A program made the position numbers and the translations under genes. Shown here piece after piece: positions 28,090 to 35,496 of a DNA stretch of 64,000 bases. The stretch comes from Sneathiella sp. P13V-1. Its GTDB lineage: Bacteria; Pseudomonadota; Alphaproteobacteria; Sneathiellales; Sneathiellaceae. The stretch's first letter is position 1. Every line of letters starts with the position of its first letter. Where the stretch lies: NCBI RefSeq assembly GCF_015143595.1, contig NZ_WYEU01000002.1, forward strand, positions 744,001 to 808,000, written 5' to 3'. The notes beneath the pieces are model-generated. The model was not told where the DNA came from and did no database searches. It saw nothing but the letters and a program-made list of their open reading frames with translations.

Positions 28090-29211
28090 ATGATGTACAG
28101 AAAAGCTATGACATTAGTAGCGACCCTTGCTGCAATGCTAACCATATTCGTCCATGCCGAATATGCATTTTCAGCTGAACAAAGCACAACATATTGGACT
28201 GTTGACGAATATCTCTCCAATAACCCTTCACAGGTTGATTTATCTGAAAGTTTCGAAAAGAAAATTCAGAGCGCCGTTTCGGGTAAATCCAAAGTTACAA
28301 CCCCAGTTAAGATCGTGATGGTATTACCTGGATTGCAGGTATCCGATTACTGGCGTCGCAGCATTACTTCAATGGAAGAACGGCTTAAAGAACATGGTGT
28401 TGACTATGTGCTGAAAACACATTTTACAAAGCCCGGTGATGTGTTCCGTGAACAGAGTAAAGTACTCATTCAGTATTTGAGTGAAGATCCTGATTATGTT
28501 GTTTTCACGCTTAATGCGGATCAACATAAAACGTTAATTAGTCAGCTTATCAGAAAACCAAAAATAAAGGTAATGCTGCAGAATATTACAACTCCCTTAA
28601 AAACTTTTGGCGCGAGGCAACCTTTTCTGTATGTGGGTTTTGACCACCGTATCGGGACTGAGCAGCTCGCGCAGGTTTATTTAAAGCGTTTTGGTGGAAA
28701 AGCGAAGTTTGCCATATTGTATGGAGAGAAGGGATATGTCAGTGAAATGCGATGCGGCGCCTTTGAGGATTTAATGAGAGCCCATCCGGAGATGATTCAA
28801 CTGACAACTTACCATGTGGGTTTTAACCGTGAAAAAGCGTACCTTGCGACAAAAGATGTTTTAACTGCCCATCCTGATATAGATTTTGTTTTCAGTTGCT
28901 CAACAGATATTGCTTTTGGTGCGATAGATGCCATCAAAGAAGCAGGTAAGCAAGACAGGGTGATCACTAATGGCTGGGGGGGAGGATCCGCGGAGTTGCA
29001 GGCCATTGAAGATAAAGAACTAGCCTTTACTATTATGCGGATGAATGATGATAATGGCGTAGCGATGGCCGAGGCAATCGTCATGGACATTAACAAATTG
29101 GGTGAAAAGGTTCCCGTCATCTACTCAGGATCAATGGTCATCGTTGATCAAAAAACAAGTGTAAATCGTATTATGGAACTTAAAACGCGTGCCTTTAGAT
29201 ACTCAAAATGA
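28090..29211 (+). CDS. luxP: LuxP-like autoinducer-2 binding periplasmic protein
   Basis: Periplasmic binding protein of the sugar-binding type I fold, very like Vibrio LuxP, which binds the borate diester form of AI-2 and signals through LuxQ. 373 residues with a signal peptide (about 1-28, cleavage near AFSA). Counterparts of all LuxP ligand residues are present: Q83, S85 and W88 in PGLQVSDYW, N165 in LQNITTP, R221, S271/T272/D273 in SCSTD, W296 in NGWGGG and R317 in MRMNDD, with near-constant offset to the Vibrio numbering. It overlaps the next gene, a LuxQ-like kinase, by 23 nt. RBS AGGGCGG upstream. The 192-nt gap before it holds no other gene. Confidence 0.92.
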   Translation: MMYRKAMTLVATLAAMLTIFVHAEYAFSAEQSTTYWTVDEYLSNNPSQVDLSESFEKKIQSAVSGKSKVTTPVKIVMVLPGLQVSDYWRRSITSMEERLKEHGVDYVLKTHFTKPGDVFREQSKVLIQYLSEDPDYVVFTLNADQHKTLISQLIRKPKIKVMLQNITTPLKTFGARQPFLYVGFDHRIGTEQLAQVYLKRFGGKAKFAILYGEKGYVSEMRCGAFEDLMRAHPEMIQLTTYHVGFNREKAYLATKDVLTAHPDIDFVFSCSTDIAFGAIDAIKEAGKQDRVITNGWGGGSAELQAIEDKELAFTIMRMNDDNGVAMAEAIVMDINKLGEKVPVIYSGSMVIVDQKTSVNRIMELKTRAFRYSK

Positions 29212-31801
29212 GAAAGTAAAAAAGGGAATTAAACTCCAGCTCCTGCTGGCGGGAGGGTTGTTTAGTGTTCTGACGCTGGTGACGCTTGCCATTCTGGTTG
29301 TCACGTTTTTCAGTTCCAGCCTGGTTATAGATAACGAACGGCAGCAGATTTCAGGGAAAAGTGGTGCTATCGCTGATCTCGTCCTGGAAAAACGCATGGA
29401 TGCCTCTCGACAGTTTGCTGATTTGATCGCGGAAGAAGTTGCGACCAAACAAGCTGACAATCTGGAAGAAATTTATAGCTATATTGAAGCGGCGTTCTAT
29501 ACCCAGAAAGAGGGGAGTGTCGATTATGTCGCGCTATTGACAGAGCACGGCGATATTGTTGAGGAAATTCATATTCAACTGAACCAATTTCCGTCCATCC
29601 GTGAGCAGATTTCCAAAATGCGGACAAGCAGGAATTTGTGGAATATCGCAATTGAGCCTGAAAATAATCGTAATACTGCACAAGTACTTGTCTACTACAA
29701 AACAGAACTTCTAAATAAAAGGACGGGTAAGGTGGATGGATACATCCTTTCCGGCCTTTTTCTGAATGACAATGTGACGCTTTTGGAGGAAATAAAGAAA
29801 AGGACGAATGCAGATTTTGTATCCTTGGTGGTTCAGGGGTTTGAAGTCAGTAAATTTGGCGAACCTAAAGACGGAATAAGTTATTCGTCGGGGGCTGCAA
29901 AAATTGTAGAAAATAATAAAGATGAACTTTTCTTTGCTCCTCGTATTTTAGAGGATGTATTCCCTGACAGTGGACTTGTCGTATTTGTCCACTATCACAC
30001 CCTCGGATACCAACCTCTATCAAATCTTTATGTGGTTTCTGCCGCGCTCGGTTTTGTTGTCATCTTCATACTGTCCATATTTGCCTATTACATTGGGAAA
30101 AGTTTCATTGTTTCTCCGATCAAGCAACTTAGTAGTTATTCAAAAAGGCTGGAGAAAAGGGATAAACATGCGCCCACACCCAAGTTTGCGGCGGAAGAGT
30201 TTAATGACCTGACCAATAACTTGAAGAGTGTTTTCACTAATTTTATCGAAAGCGAGAAGAGATTTCAGGATTTCGCCAGTGTCACCTCAAACTCCATGTG
30301 GGAGACCGACTCTGAGCATAGGTATACCTTTATTTCACGGGATAAGAATGCCTCACAACCAACCCGGTATGGATCGCTGGTCGGATTAAGGCGATGGGAA
30401 GTGGAAGGTGTAGATTTCGACTATTCAGATTGGGAAGCACATAAAGTTGAAATCAGAGATAGAAAACATTTCCGGAATTTCATTTTCAGGCGCGTAAATC
30501 CTGTTGGTGAAATGGAATATTGGAGCTGTTCCGGTAAACCGATAATCAACGAAAGGGGTGACTTCCTAGGGTATAGAGGGACATCCACAAATATCACCGC
30601 AGAGTATCTGGCGCAGGAGGAAGCTGAACGTATTCAGGAACAGCTTCGTCAATCTCAAAAGTTGGAGGTTGTTGGGCAGCTAACCGGCGGTATCGCCCAT
30701 GATTTTAATAACCTTCTTGCCGTGGTTATTGGTAATCTGGAGCTTGCTCTTGAAAATGAAAGCCTGAATGCAAGCACAAAGAAACTTCTCAACGATGCGT
30801 TTCGTGGGGCAGAAAGAGGTGCCTCTCTTACGCATCAGCTGTTGGCCTATTCCAGGCAACAAACCCTAACACCATCCGTTGTAAAGCCAGATAATATTGT
30901 CAGTGGCATGTACAGCTTATTTACCCGTGCTGTTGGGGAAAGTATTTCTCTCAAGACGTTTCTGGAGAATAAATGGTCTGTGTATATTGACCCTAACGAG
31001 CTTGAAAATGCATTGATGAACCTTCTTGTGAACGCCCGGGACGCAATGCCCGAGGGAGGTGACATTTCCATCGAGAGCTTTGATGTCGCCATCGAAAAGG
31101 ATTTTCATGCTACAGGGAGTGATATCGAAGCTGGTGAATATGTTTGTATAGTGGTAACGGACAGTGGTTCTGGGATGAGCAAAGAAATTCAGGAACGAAT
31201 TTTTGAGCCGTTCTTCACAACAAAAGAGGTTGGAAAAGGTAGTGGCCTTGGCCTGAGTATGGTGTTTGGTTTCGCTAAACAGTCTGGTGGTCACATCAGC
31301 ATTTATAGCGAAGAAGGAGTTGGCACCAGTATTAAACTCTACTTGCCAAGGGCCCTGCAGGAAGAAGAGAAAGCCACTAAATCAAGGGATGTAATTAGAT
31401 TTGGGAATGGCGAAACTGTTCTGGTCATTGAAGATGATGTGAAAGTCGCAGAAATGATTTCCAAACAGCTTCGGTCGATCGGATATGTACCTGATGTCTA
31501 TGTGGATTCGGAAGCTGGAATTCTGGCGCTCGAGAAAGATCAAGCGGACATTCTGCTCGTCGATGTCATTATGCCTGGAAGATTCTCCGGGTTTGATGTT
31601 GTGGAGCATGTGAAAGATAGATATCCGGGTCTTCCTTATGTTTTGATGTCGGGTTTTACAGGGAATAACCTGCCGACGGGTCAAAAGGACAAGGTGGTCA
31701 TAGAGAACATCCTCATGAAGCCATTTAGTAAAGTTCAGTTATCAGAAGCACTATACGTAGCGCGAATGCAAAACCCTGTATTGAAAAAGGCGAACCTGTA
31801 A
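29189..31801 (+). CDS. luxQ: LuxQ-like hybrid sensor histidine kinase
   Basis: Membrane hybrid kinase, 870 residues. Order: TM1 (about 15-38), periplasmic sensor region (about 39-275), TM2 (about 280-305), HAMP-like segment, PAS domain (about 355-473), HisKA with H504 in [11 protein letters not shown], HATPase with DSGSGMS and [11 protein letters not shown], and a C-terminal receiver with D792 in LLVDVIMPG. This is the LuxQ layout, although the HisKA is of the DFNN type. The start is GTG inside luxP. In Vibrio apo-LuxPQ acts as kinase and AI-2 turns it to phosphatase; that logic here is an inference. No Hpt is attached, so an external phosphotransfer protein is required. A terminator follows. 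Confidence 0.88.
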   Translation: MPLDTQNEKVKKGIKLQLLLAGGLFSVLTLVTLAILVVTFFSSSLVIDNERQQISGKSGAIADLVLEKRMDASRQFADLIAEEVATKQADNLEEIYSYIEAAFYTQKEGSVDYVALLTEHGDIVEEIHIQLNQFPSIREQISKMRTSRNLWNIAIEPENNRNTAQVLVYYKTELLNKRTGKVDGYILSGLFLNDNVTLLEEIKKRTNADFVSLVVQGFEVSKFGEPKDGISYSSGAAKIVENNKDELFFAPRILEDVFPDSGLVVFVHYHTLGYQPLSNLYVVSAALGFVVIFILSIFAYYIGKSFIVSPIKQLSSYSKRLEKRDKHAPTPKFAAEEFNDLTNNLKSVFTNFIESEKRFQDFASVTSNSMWETDSEHRYTFISRDKNASQPTRYGSLVGLRRWEVEGVDFDYSDWEAHKVEIRDRKHFRNFIFRRVNPVGEMEYWSCSGKPIINERGDFLGYRGTSTNITAEYLAQEEAERIQEQLRQSQKLEVVGQLTGGIAHDFNNLLAVVIGNLELALENESLNASTKKLLNDAFRGAERGASLTHQLLAYSRQQTLTPSVVKPDNIVSGMYSLFTRAVGESISLKTFLENKWSVYIDPNELENALMNLLVNARDAMPEGGDISIESFDVAIEKDFHATGSDIEAGEYVCIVVTDSGSGMSKEIQERIFEPFFTTKEVGKGSGLGLSMVFGFAKQSGGHISIYSEEGVGTSIKLYLPRALQEEEKATKSRDVIRFGNGETVLVIEDDVKVAEMISKQLRSIGYVPDVYVDSEAGILALEKDQADILLVDVIMPGRFSGFDVVEHVKDRYPGLPYVLMSGFTGNNLPTGQKDKVVIENILMKPFSKVQLSEALYVARMQNPVLKKANL

Positions 31802-31819
31802 AGGTTCGCCTCTTTTTTT
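31788..31819 (+). terminator. Rho-independent terminator of the luxPQ-like operon
   Basis: Perfect 10-bp stem AGGCGAACCT (31788-31797) / AGGTTCGCCT (31802-31811), loop GTAA, then C and seven T (31813-31819). It overlaps the kinase stop codon and ends just before the convergent molybdoenzyme gene. Confidence 0.9.
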
Positions 31820-31820
31820 A

Positions 31821-34079
31821 TCAGATGCTGTAACCAGCCTTGGTAATTGGGAGTTGTCTTAACCGGTCTCCATTGGCTTGAAATATGGCGTTCGTAACCG
31901 CCGCCGCGATGGGAGGCGTCCCTGGTTCTCCCACACCGCCCATGGGTCTTCCAGACGGGGCAAGTTCAACAATGATCTCAGGGCAAGTTTCCATAGTCAC
32001 CATCTGGTAGTCAGGGAAATTGCCTTGGACGACTTTTCCGCCATCCAGATTGATATCACCATATAGGGCAGCCGTTAGGCCAAATATGATGCCACTTTCC
32101 ATCTGCGCGATGACCGTATCCGGGTTCACAATAGTACCGCAATCTACAACGCAATATACCTTGTCAACTGACAGGTTCTTGTCGGCATCCACCGAAACTT
32201 CAGCTACCTGACCCACGATACTGCCAAAGGATTCATGCAAGGAAACACCGCGGCCCTTACCTTTACCAAGCGGGGATGACCAATTGCTGAGTTTTGCAAG
32301 TTTTTGTAAAACGTCACTGAAATCCTTGTGATCTGACAGATGTTTCATTCTGAAGTCAATGGGATCAGCGCCCGTTTTGGCAGCCAGTTCGTCCATAAAA
32401 CTTTCCGTAAAGAAAGCGTTATATGAATGGCCAACGCTACGCCAGTATCCGACAGGAACAGGAGTAGGGGACGGGAAATGCTCAACCAGCTTGTTCGCAA
32501 ACTGATAGGGCATGTCTGCCGAGCCTTCAGCCGTCGTATTGTCCGGCATGTCAGAGCCCGCCCATGGAAGCAGACGTTGTGTAAATTGACGGGTGATTGA
32601 GGGGCTGGCGATCTGATTGTGAAATGCGTCGATCTGGCCATCTTTACCAAGGGCGGCAGAGAATTTTGACAGAGCAGCCGGTCGATACATGTCATGCTGC
32701 ATATCCTGTTCTCTGGTCCAAATGAGTTTTACAGGCTTATCTTTGTATTCCTTTGCAATCTTCACTGCCATGACAAGGAAATCGACTTCTGCACGGCGGC
32801 CAAATCCACCACCCAGATAAGTGGTGTTTACTTTCACATTTTCTGCAGGAACATCAGCGGCTTGTTCAGCCAGCCATGCGGCCAAAGTTGCGGATTGATG
32901 TGCAACCCAGACTTCAACACTGTCATCACCAACTTTCGCTGTACAGTTCATCGGTTCCATTGTGGCATGTGCAAGGAAGGGCACTTTATATTCTGCTTGA
33001 AGTTTGTCGCCGCTGTTTTCAAGGGCAGTGATGGTATCACCTTCATCCACATAACTACGACCATCCCCGGCTGCGATATTTTTTTCAAACATGCCGTAGA
33101 TATTGTCCATGTCGAGGCTGCCATTGCCACCGTCATCAAAGGTGACTTCAATTTCTTCCACCGCCATTTTTGCACGCCAGAAGCTGTCTGCGATAACAGC
33201 CACAGCATTGTCGAGCTTAACTGTTTTCAGAACACCTGGCATTTTCTTTGCTGCGGTGTCATCCCAGCTTTTGACAGTTCCCCCAAATACAGGGGCAATT
33301 CTGACAGCCGCGAAACCCATGTCCGGTAAAACAACGTCAACGCCAAATCCGGCACTCCCATCCACCTTAGATGGCAGATCCAGTCGTTTCTGGCTTTTAC
33401 CGATGATTTTCCAGTCTTTAGGATCTTTAAGAGGGATATCCCGATCCAGTTTGATTTTCGAAGCATCTTCCACAAGTTCAGCATAAGTAGCTGATTTGTC
33501 GCCAGATCTGGTTTTGATTTCCCCATTTACGGCAACACATTGATCTGCAGATATTCCCCATTTTGTGGCGGCAGCTTGGATAAGCATTTCACGGGCAGTG
33601 GCACCCGCGTGACGCATCGGCTCCCAGAAGTTTCGAACACTCGTACTTCCACCGGTAACTTGCAAGCCAAGCATTTCGCCAACATTTCTCATCAGCCACG
33701 CACCTGCAGTGGCTTCCCCTTTATGGTGACCATCTGAGAAGGGTAAGCTATCCATGACAGCAACGACGTTGGCGTATTTTGGATCAACCGGTGCAGCCTC
33801 TGGCGTTACTTTATCTAAATCGACTTCAAGCTCTTCAGCAACGAGCATTGAAAGGGCGGTGTAAATTCCCTGTCCCATTTCTGCCTGGGAAATGGCAACG
33901 GTGATCTTTCCGTCGGTATTTATTTTTACCCAAGCATTTAACGGATATTCGCCTGCTGCGGCTGTTTTCTCAAAAACTGAAACGCCATCATCACCGCCCA
34001 GAGCATAAGCGACAGCTATACCGCCACCAACAAGCCCACCTGCGATCAGGAAGTTTCTGCGTGTCATCATTTTTGGCAT
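31821..34079 (-). CDS. Xanthine dehydrogenase family molybdopterin-binding subunit (IorB-like)
   Basis: Large subunit of a two-subunit molybdenum hydroxylase, closest in layout to isoquinoline 1-oxidoreductase beta or aldehyde dehydrogenases of that group. 752 residues. A Tat signal is clear: TRRNFLIAGG with Arg7-Arg8 and a hydrophobic stretch, so it is exported. Mo-pterin motifs include GGGFGRRAEVDF and the catalytic glutamate E718 in GVGEPG. It is encoded 4 nt after the 2Fe-2S subunit. No FAD subunit or maturation gene is adjacent; electrons probably go to a periplasmic cytochrome. Substrate unknown. Confidence 0.9.
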   Translation of the reverse strand: MPKMMTRRNFLIAGGLVGGGIAVAYALGGDDGVSVFEKTAAAGEYPLNAWVKINTDGKITVAISQAEMGQGIYTALSMLVAEELEVDLDKVTPEAAPVDPKYANVVAVMDSLPFSDGHHKGEATAGAWLMRNVGEMLGLQVTGGSTSVRNFWEPMRHAGATAREMLIQAAATKWGISADQCVAVNGEIKTRSGDKSATYAELVEDASKIKLDRDIPLKDPKDWKIIGKSQKRLDLPSKVDGSAGFGVDVVLPDMGFAAVRIAPVFGGTVKSWDDTAAKKMPGVLKTVKLDNAVAVIADSFWRAKMAVEEIEVTFDDGGNGSLDMDNIYGMFEKNIAAGDGRSYVDEGDTITALENSGDKLQAEYKVPFLAHATMEPMNCTAKVGDDSVEVWVAHQSATLAAWLAEQAADVPAENVKVNTTYLGGGFGRRAEVDFLVMAVKIAKEYKDKPVKLIWTREQDMQHDMYRPAALSKFSAALGKDGQIDAFHNQIASPSITRQFTQRLLPWAGSDMPDNTTAEGSADMPYQFANKLVEHFPSPTPVPVGYWRSVGHSYNAFFTESFMDELAAKTGADPIDFRMKHLSDHKDFSDVLQKLAKLSNWSSPLGKGKGRGVSLHESFGSIVGQVAEVSVDADKNLSVDKVYCVVDCGTIVNPDTVIAQMESGIIFGLTAALYGDINLDGGKVVQGNFPDYQMVTMETCPEIIVELAPSGRPMGGVGEPGTPPIAAAVTNAIFQANGDRLRQLPITKAGYSI

Positions 34080-34083
34080 GATA

Positions 34084-34542
34084 TCAGGCTCCTGTCTGGA
34101 TTTTTACGGCTTCGTGGATGGCTTTACGGATACGGGGGTACGTACCGCAGCGACAGATATTCGTGATAGAGGCATCTATATCTTCATCTGTCGGATTTGG
34201 ATTTTCCTCCAACAACGCGCTCACAGCCATGATCATGCCAGATTGACAATAGCCACATTGAGGTACCTGTTCTTGAAGCCATGCCATTTGAACGGCGGAT
34301 TGTTTTTCTTGTCCAATCCCTTCGATAGTTGTTATGTCTTTGCCGGCTGCTTCCTCAAGCGTGTATGAACAGGAGCGTACAGCCTCACCATCCACATGAA
34401 CCGTGCAAGCCCCGCATGCACCTACACCGCACCCAAATTTGGTGCCTGTCAACTTGACAGTATCTCTTAATACCCACAGAAGAGGGGTATCCGCCTCCGC
34501 GTCAACACTCGTTGGTTGACCATTTATGTTGAGATTTATCAT
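34084..34542 (-). CDS. 2Fe-2S subunit of molybdenum hydroxylase (IorA-like)
   Basis: Small subunit with two [2Fe-2S] clusters: a plant-ferredoxin type ([15 protein letters not shown]) and a C-terminal helical type (CGYCQSGM and CRCGTY). 152 residues from the ATG at 34542, the normal IorA length. A longer frame from 34599 is rejected: it would read through the promoter -10 and operator at 34566-34585, and MINLNINGQ is the family N-terminus. GGGAC precedes the ATG on the minus strand. Confidence 0.92.
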   Translation of the reverse strand: MINLNINGQPTSVDAEADTPLLWVLRDTVKLTGTKFGCGVGACGACTVHVDGEAVRSCSYTLEEAAGKDITTIEGIGQEKQSAVQMAWLQEQVPQCGYCQSGMIMAVSALLEENPNPTDEDIDASITNICRCGTYPRIRKAIHEAVKIQTGA

Positions 34543-34565
34543 TATCTTGTGTCCCGGCAAAATTA

Positions 34566-34607
34566 AATGACCACTGGTCATTATAATGTTGGAATTCATC
34601 CAAACAA
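34566..34607 (-). promoter_or_regulatory. Promoter and palindromic TetR operator of the molybdenum hydroxylase genes
   Basis: A perfect 17-bp palindrome AATGACCA-C-TGGTCATT (34566-34582) overlaps a consensus -10 TATAAT read on the minus strand (34585-34580). A weaker -35 TTGTTT lies 16 nt upstream (34607-34602). Transcription would start near 34573, giving a leader of about 31 nt. The divergent TetR gene at 34699 is the natural repressor. Confidence 0.7.
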
Positions 34608-34698
34608 GTCAATATAATAATTTGGTGATAATTGGCTTTTAATCAGATTACCTATTAGATAGATATAGCGTGTTGCTTCTTCTAGGGCGTAGTAATTG

Positions 34699-35373
34699 AT
34701 GAATAAAGTGTTGGGAAAACGGGCTGTAAGCGAGCAGCAAAAAGGTGTGCGCCGGGAAAGTGTACTGTCGGCTGCAAGGCGCCTTTTTATAGATGCAGGC
34801 TTTTTTGATGTCAGTATGTCCATGATCGCCAAAGAGGCAAAGGTTGCGAAGGGAACTGTCTATCTCTACTTCAAAACCAAAGAAGAAATTTTTCTGGAAC
34901 TGTCAAAACGAGATTTCGAGGATTGGTTTGACTGTCTTTATGCACGCATTGAAGCGGAGTCAAAACCCCTAACAAATAGAGATTTTTCGGACCTATTTTC
35001 CGAAACATTAAGAGGGCGTGAAACGGCTATTCGCTTGATGTCTCTTCTTCACTTGGTTTTGGAGAAAAATGTCTCCTATGACGATGTGTTGGAATACAAA
35101 CTCGCTTTGCTTCAAAAATCAGCGAAACTGAGTGAATTGGTTGAAGAGACGTTGCCGTTTTTGTCAAAGGGAGAAGGGATACAACTTCTGGCAAAAATTC
35201 ACAGTTTGCTCATCGGTTGGGGGCAGATGTGTGATGTTTCGCCGGTTGTAGATCAAGTTCTGGAGCATGAAATGCTGGCTGATCTAAGATTTGATTTTCA
35301 TTCCCACTTTACAGAAAGTCTCTTTTTGTTGTTGGAGGGGATGAAAAGCGCAACGTTTTTTGCGAGTAAATAA
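34699..35373 (+). CDS. TetR family regulator of the molybdenum hydroxylase
   Basis: 224 residues from ATG 34699; an in-frame TTG sits one codon earlier. The helix-turn-helix at about 20-63 contains MIAKEAKVAKGTVYLYFKTK, the classic TetR recognition helix. The C-terminal domain is helical and unlike that of the regulator at 19459. It diverges from the IorA/IorB-like genes, and a good palindrome lies between them, so it probably controls them and perhaps itself. Ligand unknown, probably the enzyme substrate. Confidence 0.9.
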   Translation: MNKVLGKRAVSEQQKGVRRESVLSAARRLFIDAGFFDVSMSMIAKEAKVAKGTVYLYFKTKEEIFLELSKRDFEDWFDCLYARIEAESKPLTNRDFSDLFSETLRGRETAIRLMSLLHLVLEKNVSYDDVLEYKLALLQKSAKLSELVEETLPFLSKGEGIQLLAKIHSLLIGWGQMCDVSPVVDQVLEHEMLADLRFDFHSHFTESLFLLLEGMKSATFFASK

Positions 35374-35416
35374 AACAAACTAAGTGGACGATAATATTAA
35401 TAGTATTTTTATTTAG

Positions 35417-35444
35417 GTCAAAAGTAGTAAAGTTTTGACTTTTT
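35417..35444 (+). terminator. Possible terminator after the tetR gene
   Basis: GTCAAAA (35417-35423) / TTTTGAC (35433-35439), 9-nt loop, followed by five T. The stem is AT-rich and short, so termination would be weak. The rest of the 35374-35496 gap is AT-rich without a clear promoter. Confidence 0.4.
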
Positions 35445-35496
35445 CTCAGAAAAATATACTATCCTCGAAGTTGTATAGCCGATTACAGGTTCCTTA

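Noticed and set aside
32694-33329. A 211-codon plus-strand frame opposite the molybdopterin-binding subunit
   Set aside because: The minus-strand gene has all family motifs; the opposite frame has none.
34543-34599. N-terminal extension of the 2Fe-2S subunit to an ATG at 34599
   Set aside because: It would translate the promoter -10 and operator; the family N-terminus starts at 34542.
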